Source: CAWKKW01 sp963850345
Lineage (GTDB): Bacteria > Acidobacteriota > Terriglobia > Terriglobales > Acidobacteriaceae
Reading direction: 5' to 3'
NCBI GenBank assembly: GCA_963850345.1
Contig: CAWKKW010000002.1
Coordinates: 992,001-1,056,000 of the forward strand
Length of the DNA stretch: 64,000 bases
Shown: piece after piece, positions 39,989 through 49,900 of the stretch
How the letters are laid out: the number at the start of each line of letters is the position of its first letter
Numbering within the stretch: position 1 is the first letter of the stretch
Notes under the pieces: generated by a model
Database searches by the model: none
The model's input: only the letters and a program-made list of their open reading frames with translations
Told to the model about the DNA's origin: nothing
Program-made: the position numbers and the translations under genes

Positions 39989-41482
39989 TTGCGAAAGAAC
40001 AAAGCAATTGCAGCCGCAGCACTGATTCTCTTTTTTTCTCATAGCTTGGTGGGTTGGGGACAAGTCTCGGATCCCTCCGCCAAGATCTCTGCCGCGATAC
40101 GCAGCCGCGACTTCGATGGGGCGCTTCGGTTGTCGGAGGAAGCGCTGCGGCAGAGGCCCTCTGATCCGCGATTGTTGACCCTTCAAGGCATGGCTTACTC
40201 GGGTCAAGGGCGAGCGGAACTGGCCTTGAGGTCGTATAAGCAGGCGCTCAACGCGTCACCGGTTTACCTGCCGGCCCTCGAGGGCGCCGCCCAGACGGAA
40301 TATCAACGAGGAGGCGCAGAGGCAAAGCCGCTCCTCGAACGCATTCTCAAGATTCATCCTGGCGACCCAACAACCCACGCCATGCTCGGTGTCGTCGAAT
40401 ACCGAGCGGGAAACTGCAAAGCTGCAATCGAACATTTTCAATCCGCTGGAAGACTGCTCGAGAATCAACCTGACGCTCTGATGGAGTATGGGTCCTGCCT
40501 CGCCTCGTCGAACCAAGCCGGCGCGGCAATTCCTTTGCTTCAAAAGGCTTTGGCTCTGAATCCGGCAAACGATGTCGCGCGCTATAACTTGGCCCTTCTG
40601 CAATGGAACAGCGGCCAGACGGACGATGCGCTGCGGATCCTCAGCCCGGCGCTGGAAAATGCCACCGCGCCAGAAGATGTTCTTACGCTTGCGGCGGACA
40701 TATACGAATCGAAGAACGACACGCAGCACGCCGTGGAACTCCTAAGGAAAGCCATCCTGGCTCATCCGAAACAGAAGGCAGCTTATCTGCAGTTTGCGAG
40801 CCTGTCTTTCGATCATGAATCAGCTCAGGTTGGCATAGATATATTGAACGCTGGCTTGGCGCAATTGCCTAACGAAGCCGAGCTATACGTTGCAAGAGGA
40901 GTTCTTCGAAGCAAGATGTCTAATTCGGATCAAGCGATTGAAGACTTCGAGACCGCGAATAGGCTCGATCCCAGCCTGTCGTTTGTGGGTGCTGCCGCAG
41001 GCATCGCGGCATCGCAAGCACATAAGTCGGCCGCAGCGCTGTCAACTTTTCGCACCGCGGTTAGACAACACCCAAATGATGCGCTGACACAATACCTGCT
41101 GGCCGAGGCCTTGTCCGAGGAGAATAAGACTGCAGGAAATCCGAACTACGCGGAGGAAATATCGGCTGCGAAGCGTGCGGTGTCTCTTGATCCCAAGCGC
41201 CTCGATGCGCATGATCTGCTTGCATCGATCTATCTACAGTCAGACGAGCTCAACCTCTCCATACAGCAGAGCCGGGAATCTTTAAAGATGGATCCGAATG
41301 ACGAACAGGCGATCTTCCACTTGATGATCGCGTTGAGAAAAAGCGGACGAAAAGAAGAGGTCGCAGAACTCGTGCAACGACTGGTTCAAGTTCGTCAGAA
41401 CCAGAAAACGGAGCGACAACGAAAGAAAGTCTACCGCTTGGTTGAGGAGCCGCCCTCTCCTGTCAGTGAGCCTCTGAAGTAG
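39989..41482 (+). CDS. secreted TPR-repeat protein
   Basis: A 497-residue protein starting at TTG with AAAGG 8 nt upstream (no better ATG in frame). A signal peptide (AIAAAALILFFSHSLVGWGQ) leads into about ten TPRs from ~30 to 470, e.g. PRLLTLQGMAYSGQGRAELA and PTTHAMLGVVEYRAGNCKAA. It ends with a basic, Gln/Lys-rich tail. It converges on the second TonB receptor with 67 nt between stops. Same style as the two TPR proteins of the first receptor region, but sequence similarity is low. Confidence 0.82.
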   Translation: MRKNKAIAAAALILFFSHSLVGWGQVSDPSAKISAAIRSRDFDGALRLSEEALRQRPSDPRLLTLQGMAYSGQGRAELALRSYKQALNASPVYLPALEGAAQTEYQRGGAEAKPLLERILKIHPGDPTTHAMLGVVEYRAGNCKAAIEHFQSAGRLLENQPDALMEYGSCLASSNQAGAAIPLLQKALALNPANDVARYNLALLQWNSGQTDDALRILSPALENATAPEDVLTLAADIYESKNDTQHAVELLRKAILAHPKQKAAYLQFASLSFDHESAQVGIDILNAGLAQLPNEAELYVARGVLRSKMSNSDQAIEDFETANRLDPSLSFVGAAAGIAASQAHKSAAALSTFRTAVRQHPNDALTQYLLAEALSEENKTAGNPNYAEEISAAKRAVSLDPKRLDAHDLLASIYLQSDELNLSIQQSRESLKMDPNDEQAIFHLMIALRKSGRKEEVAELVQRLVQVRQNQKTERQRKKVYRLVEEPPSPVSEPLK

Positions 41483-41549
41483 TGGCCACTGCCCGTTCGG
41501 CTTCGCAGTCGAAAGCGATGCAACCCGCAACTACATACTACCTCCGCTA

Positions 41550-44500
41550 TCAAAATTCGTATTTGAGTGCGATTTGAACGATGCGCGGATTGGTGGCTGA
41601 CGACGTAATTAGCCCAAACGCCGCACCGGCTGCACGATTGCTGATGGGGCCTCCAAAGTTCGGCGTATTGGTGAGGTCGAAGAACTCGGTTCTGAAGCGA
41701 AGCGCGCCCCACTCGCGGATGGGGAAGGAACGCTCAACGGCCAGATCTATATTCCTTTGCGCGGGAGCACGCAGAATGCCGACGCCGCAATTGCCGAAGC
41801 CGCTTCCATCCCCGATTGCCGGTGCGGACGTGAAGGCATCAGGATTTAGATACCCGTTGATGCGGGTGTAGAGTGAGCCCGAGGTTTGGGCTCGCAGCCC
41901 GGTGCACTGTGCGCGCGAGAACCCGGATAAATTTCCATAGATGCTGCCGGCATTGCTGTCGCTCACTGTTACAGGAGTGCCCGATTGCGCCACAGCAATG
42001 GTTGAGAGCAGCCAGTGCGAAGCTATCTCTCGCAGCGTAGCGGGACCTGCGCTAAGTGCAGGTGGAGTATAGGTGAGGCTAAGAACCGCTCTATGCGCGC
42101 GGTCGAAATCGTCAAGACCTCTTGCCTGGCGCTGATTGGTCTGATCGTTCGTTAAGAATCCAAGTTCGAAGTTGGAGAGTCCGCCAGAGCCGCTGGTCGT
42201 ATCCAGATTCTTTGACCACGTGTAACTGCCAAGAAATTGCAGGCCATGAGAAAGCCTTTTAGTCGCACTCGTCTCCAATGCGTTGTAGCGAGCATCGAAG
42301 CTCGTCTGGCAGATGTAAGAGCCTTGCGCAATGCCGCTGAAGGGCAGCCGCTGCACGATGTTCTCATTCGTATTCGTGGTTTCTCCACGTACCGGGTTTT
42401 CCGGACTTGCGAACAATGCCTGGTTGAACTCCAGGCATCCGGGTATGTGTGTCGATTTCGCACCCACATACCCGATCTCCCAAAGCAGATTCTTCGTGAC
42501 CTCGTACTGAATGTTGAGGTTGTACTGCTGTACGTATGGATCGACAAGATGCGGAGAAATGGCGGCGAGCGAAAGCCCCCCGCCCGGTACGCGAGGAAGG
42601 AAGACCGGAAAACTGGAACTTGGAGGCAGGGTGGGATTGTAAGGTTCTTGAAGGCTGGCGCCGGCGTTTTGCACTCCTTGAAGAGACTGCTTGAACGAGA
42701 ACGGCGGCTGCCCTACGGTTTGTTCCGCCAGATCGCCAGACATGCGATCGTAGTAGATGCCGTAACCTCCTCGCAAAACTAACTCCGGATGATTCAGGAG
42801 TTGAATTGCAAATCCCAAGCGTGGAGATACGTTGGTGTAGCTCGTGGCCCACAGTCCGTTGTGCGAGGACCGTACTACGCCCTCCGGTACTGGCCCTTTG
42901 TAGTTGTGCGGGAAGACAAAGCCGCTCAGAGTGCCCGAAGCAGGAGCCTCACGCAGAGCGATTGAAGGATCAAAGGTGGGCAGCCTTCCTTGAATATCCG
43001 CAGGAGGCCCGAATATCTCGTACCGCAATCCTGCATTCACTGTGAGCCACTGAGCCACTCTATAGTCGTCCTGCACAAACCCCGCAAGATCTGTATAGCG
43101 TTCATCCTTTCGAAACTGGCCTGACGAGCCCGTCGACGAAAATACATTGCTGATATTGCTTCCGTTCTGAGTCGCACTCTTACCGAGCAAAAAGTCAGGA
43201 AGGCTCCGCATCTCCAAAAAACCATCACTTACAAAAGGCACATTGACGTCGACCTGGTGCCGCTTCCCTTCGACGCCAACTCTTAGATTCTGAGGGCCGA
43301 CCACGAGGGATACCGTATCCTGCCCCACGTAGGTGTTCGTGTTCTGCCAGTAGAAAGGCTGTCCAGCCGTGCCTATCGTAAACAGCCCATCAATGGTGAG
43401 TCCCGGAGTCTCCGGCAATCCTGAAGGTGTCGCCATACCGACGTCACTTGCCCGCATCGGCTGAGCGATCACTGCGTCACCATCAAATCGCATATAACCC
43501 GCACGAGCAACATTCACAACATGGGAACTATAGGCGTGCGTATCTGAGAGCACGATCATATGGTTCTGATCGAGTTCATTTGTACCCCAGCCCGGCACGT
43601 TTGCACCGAACGGAGAAAACGGCTCTGTGGTCGAACCTCGAGAGTAGAAGAATCGGCCGGCAAGTTCATTGCGGTCAGACACGCTCCAATCCGTGTTCAA
43701 CGTGTACTGGTCCTCTTTGTACTTCGCCGGAATGGAATAGGTGGACTCGCCGATCGGCAGTTGCTGCGGATCAACAGGCAGGTTCGTCTGCGGAGATGGA
43801 ATGGCATACTGCCCGTTCGGCAGCTTGAAGTTCAGCATAGCCAAGGCGACGGGATTGATGTTTGAGCCGTCGCATGCGATCTGCTCTCCTCCCGCGAATG
43901 TCTGATAGCCTGCATTCCCCGGATGATTGTCTGGGCAGAATCGAGAGCCCAGAGCCGAAGCGCTGCGATCAGCGCCGACTTGCGGCAGGATTGCTGTAAC
44001 CAGAGAAAGATTTGAATTGCCGTTGCGCTGAGTCGAGCCCTGATAAGCTCCGAATACGAAGAGCTTGTCTCGCCGCACGGGCCCTCCAAGCGTAAAGCCG
44101 AACTGATTCTGCTTCAGCACCGGCCGCGCCTGTCCGTTCCTCTTGGCGAAGAAGTCGTTGGCATTCAGCAGATCGTTTCGCAGGTACTCGAAGAGCGCTC
44201 CATGCCAATGATTACTACCCGACTTACTGATGACATCGACGTTGGCCCCAGCACCGCGCCCATAGCCCGCGTCAAAGCTCCCCGTCTGTACTTTGAATTC
44301 TTCTATCGAATCCGGCGTGGGAATGGCGGTCCCCACCTCTGACTGATAGCCCGACGCGGAGTTCTGTGAGAGATTGTTTGCATCAATCCCATTGAACTGA
44401 AAGTTATTGGATGTGGTCTTATTCCCGTTGGCCGAGACGTTCTGACTGTTCTTGCCGAGCGCAGCTGCATTTGGAAGCTCCACCACGACGTTCGGCGATA

Positions 44501-44987
44501 ACGCCACGATCTGTGTGTAGTTGCGGCTGGACAGCGGCAACTCGCGAATGGTCGCCTGATCTACCGTGCGGCCTAGTGTCGCGCTTTCGAGTTGAGCGAG
44601 ATCGGAGCCTCCGTTCACCTGCAGAGCGTCGCGAACTTCTCCGACAGAAAGCTTAAGCTCAATCGTAACGATCTCGCTCGCGCCCACGTGTATGGATTGC
44701 AGGCGCTTGCTTGCAAATCCGGGGCTCGCCGCAGATACGGAGTAGGTACCGGGAATAAGAAGCGGGACGCGGAAGGTTCCAAACGACGAACTGATGGCCG
44801 TTCTCGCGGCTGCAGTATCTTCATTCGTTACAGTTACCTTGACCTTCGCGAGCAGCGCTCCCGAGCTGTCGATAACAGAGCCTGCAATCGCGCCTGTTCC
44901 TGGGCTCTGTGATAGCACTGGTGTACTTACTGCAAAAGCGACGATAACTACAGCTATCACTTTGTTGTAAGTCATCTCTTTGTTCAT
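41550..44987 (-). CDS. TonB-dependent receptor, Oar-like, with carboxypeptidase-regulatory domain
   Basis: A 1,145-residue outer-membrane protein. GAGGTGAG lies 4 nt before the ATG, and a signal peptide follows (NKVIAVVIVAFAVSTPVLSQ). A Cna-B-like domain (GAIAGSVIDSSGALLAKV) spans ~30-110; the plug has IRELPLSSRNYTQIV, FNGIDANNLSQN, FKVQTGSFDAGYGRGAGANVD; then a long barrel ending NPRIVQIALKYEF. It is the same class as the receptor at 15934-19734 but clearly divergent in sequence. It diverges from the porin/cytochrome genes across 245 nt. Confidence 0.92.
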   Translation of the reverse strand: MNKEMTYNKVIAVVIVAFAVSTPVLSQSPGTGAIAGSVIDSSGALLAKVKVTVTNEDTAAARTAISSSFGTFRVPLLIPGTYSVSAASPGFASKRLQSIHVGASEIVTIELKLSVGEVRDALQVNGGSDLAQLESATLGRTVDQATIRELPLSSRNYTQIVALSPNVVVELPNAAALGKNSQNVSANGNKTTSNNFQFNGIDANNLSQNSASGYQSEVGTAIPTPDSIEEFKVQTGSFDAGYGRGAGANVDVISKSGSNHWHGALFEYLRNDLLNANDFFAKRNGQARPVLKQNQFGFTLGGPVRRDKLFVFGAYQGSTQRNGNSNLSLVTAILPQVGADRSASALGSRFCPDNHPGNAGYQTFAGGEQIACDGSNINPVALAMLNFKLPNGQYAIPSPQTNLPVDPQQLPIGESTYSIPAKYKEDQYTLNTDWSVSDRNELAGRFFYSRGSTTEPFSPFGANVPGWGTNELDQNHMIVLSDTHAYSSHVVNVARAGYMRFDGDAVIAQPMRASDVGMATPSGLPETPGLTIDGLFTIGTAGQPFYWQNTNTYVGQDTVSLVVGPQNLRVGVEGKRHQVDVNVPFVSDGFLEMRSLPDFLLGKSATQNGSNISNVFSSTGSSGQFRKDERYTDLAGFVQDDYRVAQWLTVNAGLRYEIFGPPADIQGRLPTFDPSIALREAPASGTLSGFVFPHNYKGPVPEGVVRSSHNGLWATSYTNVSPRLGFAIQLLNHPELVLRGGYGIYYDRMSGDLAEQTVGQPPFSFKQSLQGVQNAGASLQEPYNPTLPPSSSFPVFLPRVPGGGLSLAAISPHLVDPYVQQYNLNIQYEVTKNLLWEIGYVGAKSTHIPGCLEFNQALFASPENPVRGETTNTNENIVQRLPFSGIAQGSYICQTSFDARYNALETSATKRLSHGLQFLGSYTWSKNLDTTSGSGGLSNFELGFLTNDQTNQRQARGLDDFDRAHRAVLSLTYTPPALSAGPATLREIASHWLLSTIAVAQSGTPVTVSDSNAGSIYGNLSGFSRAQCTGLRAQTSGSLYTRINGYLNPDAFTSAPAIGDGSGFGNCGVGILRAPAQRNIDLAVERSFPIREWGALRFRTEFFDLTNTPNFGGPISNRAAGAAFGLITSSATNPRIVQIALKYEF

Positions 44988-45232
44988 GTCTCACCTCGGG
45001 ATCCAATTCGCGGACCAGGTTGAGACTCAGTATTCACACTCCTCCGCCGCAGTTTGTCACGCCATTGTCAGCATCTTGTTCAAAGCTTGTCGTGAGAAGA
45101 GTTCTTGACAATCCAATTACACTGCTGTGACACGCGGGTATCTACGCATTCCTAGAATCACATCAGTTCGATCGCACGTGAGGCTACTTCCATTTGCACA
45201 CAGGGAAAGCAGCCAACCTAGAAAAGGAATGG

Positions 45233-46312
45233 ATGGCCACTGTGTTTCAACGCAGTCATTGCATTAGCGCTCGACATCTCATGACGTTTGCGCTGTCGCT
45301 GATCGCCGCCAATATCGTGCTTGCCCAGGCACCCAGCACAGGAGTTGATCATGCTGAATATGTGCCGGTGATCTCGGGCGGCCTGGGCTATGTGCACATT
45401 GTGGATGGCGGGGTGCCCGCACTTGAACCCCAGATCGATCCCATATTGCTCATCCCCTTTGGCTCTCATGTGTTGCTTGAGTCCCGAACCGACTTCACAG
45501 GTTTCTTCCAACGCAAGAACCGGACCAGCGGACCTTATACCGGCAAGGTATTCAAGACAGTTGAGTTTGCACAGATCGACTGGCTTGCCAATACGCACGT
45601 CATCGCTTCTGCTGGTAGATACTTACTGCCCTTCGGACTTTACAGCGAGCGGCTCCAGCCGATCTGGATTCGCAACTTGCAGGATGCGCCCATTACCGCC
45701 ACTATCGGGACCCGCACCACCGGTTCCGGAGATGGCGTTATGCTGAGAGGCGTAGCCGAGCAATCTCGCGGCTACTCGGTTCAGTATTCGGCTTATTTCT
45801 CAGCCCGGAGCAACATCAACCAGCTGCAATCGGCTCGCAATGCAGGTGGAGATACCAGTGTGTTTCTATCTCGTCCGCGGATAGAGCTTGGCGTCTCATA
45901 TCAACGATTTCTTCAGGGACGCGAAATCAACAGCGAGGCGACCTACGTGGCGTGGCAGCCTCGCCAGTTCTCTCTCGACGTCAAGGCGGAGGCGGATTAC
46001 AGCTACAACGGTCGAGGCTATTGGCTTGAGCCGGCCTACTCGCTCCAGCAACTTGCAATTCCTACCGCTCTACGCAAGCTTCAGTTTGTGACACGCGTAC
46101 AGCAGTTCTTTCCAACCCATGGCGGAGGCAACAGCCTGCCCCAAGTCGATACGCAGAGAATCGATGTGGGACTTAACTATTATCTGCGGGATGATCTTCG
46201 CTTCATCTCAAGCTACGGTAGGAGTTTCAGTTCGCAAGGCAATGCGAATCTCTGGAGTGTTGGCTTTACCTATCGTCTGCTGGTACCACTCTGGCGTGGA
46301 AGTAAAGAATGA
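45233..46312 (+). CDS. outer-membrane porin-like beta-barrel protein
   Basis: A 359-residue predicted outer-membrane barrel. I take the ATG at 45233, which has AAAGGA 5 nt upstream and gives a signal peptide (RHLMTFALSLIAANIVLAQ). The rest alternates polar/hydrophobic residues in short strands (DPILLIPFGSHVLLESRTDF, SAGRYLLPFGLYSERL, RIDVGLNYYLRDDLRF) and ends with an aromatic-rich strand (WSVGFTYRLLVPLWR). It resembles the phosphate-selective porin/DcaP-type fold in style, but I cannot name a family. Its stop overlaps the ATG of the small cytochrome c gene (ATGA), tying it to extracytoplasmic redox proteins. Confidence 0.72.
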   Translation: MATVFQRSHCISARHLMTFALSLIAANIVLAQAPSTGVDHAEYVPVISGGLGYVHIVDGGVPALEPQIDPILLIPFGSHVLLESRTDFTGFFQRKNRTSGPYTGKVFKTVEFAQIDWLANTHVIASAGRYLLPFGLYSERLQPIWIRNLQDAPITATIGTRTTGSGDGVMLRGVAEQSRGYSVQYSAYFSARSNINQLQSARNAGGDTSVFLSRPRIELGVSYQRFLQGREINSEATYVAWQPRQFSLDVKAEADYSYNGRGYWLEPAYSLQQLAIPTALRKLQFVTRVQQFFPTHGGGNSLPQVDTQRIDVGLNYYLRDDLRFISSYGRSFSSQGNANLWSVGFTYRLLVPLWRGSKE

Positions 46313-46605
46313 AAGCTACTCTCATCCAAGGTCTTGTTTTCTCTGCGCTCATCAGCGTCGCTGGATACACGGTTGCGTCTCAATCCTCTCCACAACGCCA
46401 TGACAAGCGACATGCGTCAGACAATGGCAGCCAATCAGCCAAGCCGAACGGCGAGGATGTGTTCAACGCGAATTGCGGACGGTGCCATGCGCCGCCGATG
46501 ACCCTATCCCCACGCGTGACCGGAACGGTATTGATGCACATGCGCACCCGTGCACGGCTTTCAACGCAAGACGAGCAAGCGTTGTTGAAGTATATGACTC
46601 ATTGA
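46309..46605 (+). CDS. small monoheme cytochrome c
   Basis: A 98-residue exported protein: signal peptide (MKATLIQGLVFSALISVAGYTVAS), a His/Ser/Gln-rich linker, then a minimal heme domain with CGRCH in EDVFNANCGRCHAPP and a probable distal Met in VLMHMRTRARLS. It is shorter than a usual class I cytochrome (~60-residue domain). Translation is coupled to the porin (4-nt overlap), and a cupredoxin gene follows 14 nt downstream. Likely a periplasmic electron shuttle. Confidence 0.8.
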   Translation: MKATLIQGLVFSALISVAGYTVASQSSPQRHDKRHASDNGSQSAKPNGEDVFNANCGRCHAPPMTLSPRVTGTVLMHMRTRARLSTQDEQALLKYMTH

Positions 46606-46619
46606 ATGCGGAGAATCTT

Positions 46620-47003
46620 ATGAGCAGGGTTTTCACTCGTGGCAAGGTAATGAATCTGTTTCCGCTCTGGCTGGCGCTGTTTGCGCTTTCCACTATCGTT
46701 TGCACGGCCACTTGGGCACAGAACCCGCCGCGAGTCATCGAGGTGCATGCACACCGATACGCCTTCACCCCAGGCGAGATAACCGTGAAGAAGGGCCAAG
46801 CTGTCACTTTAAGGCTGGTCTCGGACGATGTGCCTCACAGCCTTGTGGTTCAGGATCTCGGTATCAGTCAGACCATTGCAAGATCGCACCCGGTTGAAGT
46901 TACGATCACGCCAAATACGCCAGGAGATTTCCGCGGCAAGTGTGGGAGATTCTGTGGAAGCGGTCACGGCTCCATGACTTTCATCGTTCATGTTAAGGAA
47001 TAA
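46620..47003 (+). CDS. exported CuA-type cupredoxin (COX2-like domain)
   Basis: A 127-residue exported copper protein. The start at 46620 has GCGGAG upstream; an internal Met ten codons later is also possible. Signal segment: MNLFPLWLALFALSTIVCTATWAQ. The domain ends with CGRFCGSGHGSM, matching the CuA pattern CxxxCxxxHxxM, and the other His is in DDVPHSLVV. So a binuclear CuA centre as in cytochrome oxidase subunit II or N2O reductase is expected, here as a free domain without the COX2 membrane hairpin. The next gene (cytochrome c) overlaps its end by 14 nt. Confidence 0.85.
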   Translation: MSRVFTRGKVMNLFPLWLALFALSTIVCTATWAQNPPRVIEVHAHRYAFTPGEITVKKGQAVTLRLVSDDVPHSLVVQDLGISQTIARSHPVEVTITPNTPGDFRGKCGRFCGSGHGSMTFIVHVKE

Positions 47004-47499
47004 GCAGGTGTGGCGCTTGGTTATCATCGTGGCCGTTGGATCTCTCTTCGTGTCGGGGACTGTTGGTTGCAAGGTATCCCGGCCTGGCAAGACTGAGGCG
47101 GCTGTTGTTCAGTGGGCGGAGCGCACGATCACCATCGGCGGCTCTCATGACCGCAATCCGATTCCGCCGACGGAGGAGAACATTGAAGCCGGAAAACGCA
47201 TTTTCGCTTACTATTGCGTCGTTTGTCATGGCCGCGACGGCCAGCGTACCGGTGTGCCGTTTGCAAATAGTATGTCGCCGCCCATACCGTCACTGGCTTC
47301 CGCTGGGACGCAGAAATATTCAGACGGGCAACTGAAGTGGATTATTACAAACGGAATTTCTCCGTCGGGAATGCCGGCTTCCAAGGGAATTCTGAGTGAT
47401 GAGGATATGTGGACCATGGTTGTCTTTCTACGCCACCTTCCTCCTGCGGGGAGCCTGGGAGAACCAAGCGCCTATACGGGCGAGGAGTATGACAAATAG
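46990..47499 (+). CDS. monoheme cytochrome c, lipoprotein-like
   Basis: A 169-residue exported cytochrome. The leader ends VSGTVGCKVS, resembling a lipobox (T-V-G-C), so outer- or inner-membrane anchoring is likely. The heme site is CVVCHGRDG, and a distal Met is likely in SPSGMPASKGILSDEDMWTMVVFLRHL, the classic cytochrome cbb3/CccA-like end. It overlaps the cupredoxin gene by 14 nt, suggesting that the two exchange electrons. Confidence 0.85.
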   Translation: MLRNKQVWRLVIIVAVGSLFVSGTVGCKVSRPGKTEAAVVQWAERTITIGGSHDRNPIPPTEENIEAGKRIFAYYCVVCHGRDGQRTGVPFANSMSPPIPSLASAGTQKYSDGQLKWIITNGISPSGMPASKGILSDEDMWTMVVFLRHLPPAGSLGEPSAYTGEEYDK

Positions 47500-47556
47500 C
47501 TCTCCCCCAGTTACATGCCTTCACAAACGGGCGACTGCTTACGTTGAGAGGTGAGG

Positions 47557-48567
47557 ATGAGGTCGTTGTATCTCGTAAAACGCACGGAGACAATCGAGGT
47601 TGCAGAGGCAGATCCGGTACTCGCGAATGCCAGTCTGCCTCTTCGCGCTACGTATTATCCGCTTGGCTTTCCGCTGGAGGTCTATACCAATTCTCAGGAT
47701 GTACTGGCGGCAGCGGACCAGAGTTGGCGATTGTTTCGACCCCGGTTTGCGTACCCTCCACTCTCGCTGCGGCTTGGAGTAAGCCGAGATCCGGTCTTCT
47801 CCAATGAGAAGCCCCAAGCTCCCGTTTGCCGGGTGCAAAAGCATCTGCTATGCAGCATGGCCGACCCCAGCAACTTCTTTATCGCCGACTTGAACGCGGG
47901 ATTTTCGTTTGGCTGGATTACTCCTCAGACCGCAGCGTCCAGCCTCTATTTGCGGTATCACTTTCTCGAGGCTGCCGCACTTTGCATGGTGGCCGCGGTC
48001 CGCGCTGCGCCTCTGCACGCTGCGTGTGTCGTGCCGGCAAAGCACGGCATGCTGCTTTGTGGAGACTCCGGCGCAGGCAAGTCTTCTCTCGCCTTTGCTG
48101 GAGCGCGTTCAGGCTGGACCTATGTCTGCGATGATGCGAGCTATCTGCTGTGCGATCGCAAAGATCGAATGGTGGTTGGCAATTGCCATCAGTTCAGATT
48201 GCGAGATACCGGGCCGATTCTGTTTCCAGAGCTCCAAGGCCGTCCGATTACCCCCAGGGCGGCCGGTAAGCCGTCGATCGAGATCCCAACAGCCGACTTG
48301 CCGCAGATCGCCACGGCAGACTCCGCTTGCGTCCGCTCCATCGTCTTTCTGAATCGAGATCATCACGGTCCCGCTGAACTCTTTCCACTTTCAAAAGAGA
48401 AGGCATTGCAGTGGTTTCACAGGTCCATCTTCTCCGGCACGGCTGCCTCTGCAGCGTTCACTGAGGCCATCAGGTCTCTGCTGGGAGCGAGCATTCTCGA
48501 GCTTCGTTACACCGATCTAAACGACGCCATTCAACGACTCAATACTTTTGCCTTACAAGGACGCTAG
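47557..48567 (+). CDS. HPr kinase-like P-loop protein
   Basis: A 336-residue protein whose C-terminal half resembles the HPr kinase/phosphorylase catalytic domain: P-loop CGDSGAGKSSLAFAGAR at ~170-185, then a WTYVCDDASYLL strand (metal-binding Asp pair). It lacks the usual HPr-kinase N-terminal half, having an unknown one instead. Similar proteins occur next to nucleotidyltransferases and peptide-modification genes; no such peptide gene is visible here. I chose ATG 47557, preceded by GAGAGG at 5 nt; a GTG two codons upstream is possible. The nucleotidyltransferase starts 4 nt after its stop codon. Confidence 0.72.
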   Translation: MRSLYLVKRTETIEVAEADPVLANASLPLRATYYPLGFPLEVYTNSQDVLAAADQSWRLFRPRFAYPPLSLRLGVSRDPVFSNEKPQAPVCRVQKHLLCSMADPSNFFIADLNAGFSFGWITPQTAASSLYLRYHFLEAAALCMVAAVRAAPLHAACVVPAKHGMLLCGDSGAGKSSLAFAGARSGWTYVCDDASYLLCDRKDRMVVGNCHQFRLRDTGPILFPELQGRPITPRAAGKPSIEIPTADLPQIATADSACVRSIVFLNRDHHGPAELFPLSKEKALQWFHRSIFSGTAASAAFTEAIRSLLGASILELRYTDLNDAIQRLNTFALQGR

Positions 48568-48571
48568 AACA

Positions 48572-49900
48572 ATGCAGACGACGAGGAAGAAATCCTCTCT
48601 ATCTTCCGCTCGTATTCCCTATGAAGTGAAAGCGCTCATCGCCGCACTGCAGATGCGCGATCCGAATACTTGTTCACTGAAGGCTTTGACAGAACAGGAG
48701 TGGACTTCCCTTCTCGAGTTCTGTGAGCTCGCGCATCTTACACTGCCCTTGGCGCAGGTTCGAACACACGGCTTTCCCGGGTGGGTTATAGACAGGCTGG
48801 AGACGAACGCGGCCTACAATGCTCTTCGTTTCGAGCGAGTTAAGTCCACTTACAACGAGGCATCAAAGGCGCTCAAGGCGGCCAATGTCGATTTCGTCAT
48901 CCTCAAAGGCTTTACGCAGTCGCCTGAGTACGTCAGGAATCCACGGCTGCGTGCACAGTCCGATCTCGATCTCTTCTGCCCTGCTGCATCGATCGAGCGG
49001 GCAAGGACTGCGCTCGAAACGATTGGTTACCGATCAGATCAGGTATCGAATTATAGCCGCGCCGACCACCTGCCTACCTTGGTGCGCCCGGGGGACTGGC
49101 ACTGGCGAGGCAATCCATTCGATCCGGAGATGCCGCTGTCAATTGAGTTGCATTTCTGCCTATGGAACGAGAGCGTCTCCCTGTTCTCCATTCCGGAGGT
49201 AGAGCAGTTCTGGAACCGGCGCGTGACTAGAGTCTTCGATGGCCTGTCGTTTCCCTGCCTGAATGCGGTCGATCAGCTGGGTTACATATCTCTTCATATT
49301 CTGCGCAATGTCATCGCACGAGACTGGGTACTGCACCACGTGCGGGAGTTAGCCGTGTTCCTTCACTCTCATGCAAGCGATGATCCTTTCTGGAAGGCTT
49401 GGAGCGAGACTCATGACGCTCGCCTGCGCGCATTCGAAGCATTTGCCTTCTTCTACGCGCACTCATGGTTCGGCTGCGATCTGCATCCGGTAGTCAGCGA
49501 AGAGTTAGCTCGCATGCCAGAGCTGCGAAAGAGTTGGTTGAAAAGCTTCGCGCACTCGCCCGTGGAATTGATGTTCCAGGTCAACAACGACTCCTTTTGG
49601 CTGCATCTAAACCTGACCGATTCCTGGAGAAAGAAATTGCTACTGCTGCGTCGATACTTTTTCCCGATCCACTTCTCCTCAATCAACTCACTCGGATCGA
49701 AAATTCAGAATCGCAGGAGCATCGCGCCGGAGATCTCTCATCCATATCTGCGATACCTGCGGTATCTCGCGTCGAAGTGTGCGTTCTACACCTACTCCAA
49801 CTCTGTTACGATTCTTCGGTTTCTGCAGTGGCGACGGTCTTATCTTTCCTTTACCCGGCAGTTCTGGATATTTCTGACTGCATCTTTTTTTTTGACTTAG
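48572..49900 (+). CDS. nucleotidyltransferase family protein (NTP_transf_5-like), possibly fused to the MFS gene by frameshift
   Basis: A 442-residue protein. The core resembles the uncharacterised nucleotidyltransferase family (PF14907-like): VDFVILKGFTQSPEYVRNPRLRAQSDLDLF with LKG and a DLD metal motif at ~110-140, and IELHFCLWN further on. The last ~25 residues (RRSYLSFTRQFWIFLTASFF) look like the start of an MFS transporter rather than part of this enzyme, and the frame then hits a TAG right after a T9 run. With ten T's it would continue into the transporter as FFFDLGLSIYFFLFNLFLL. So the true product may be a fusion, or an upstream enzyme with a coupled transporter. The role of the pair is unknown. 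Confidence 0.72.
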   Translation: MQTTRKKSSLSSARIPYEVKALIAALQMRDPNTCSLKALTEQEWTSLLEFCELAHLTLPLAQVRTHGFPGWVIDRLETNAAYNALRFERVKSTYNEASKALKAANVDFVILKGFTQSPEYVRNPRLRAQSDLDLFCPAASIERARTALETIGYRSDQVSNYSRADHLPTLVRPGDWHWRGNPFDPEMPLSIELHFCLWNESVSLFSIPEVEQFWNRRVTRVFDGLSFPCLNAVDQLGYISLHILRNVIARDWVLHHVRELAVFLHSHASDDPFWKAWSETHDARLRAFEAFAFFYAHSWFGCDLHPVVSEELARMPELRKSWLKSFAHSPVELMFQVNNDSFWLHLNLTDSWRKKLLLLRRYFFPIHFSSINSLGSKIQNRRSIAPEISHPYLRYLRYLASKCAFYTYSNSVTILRFLQWRRSYLSFTRQFWIFLTASFFLT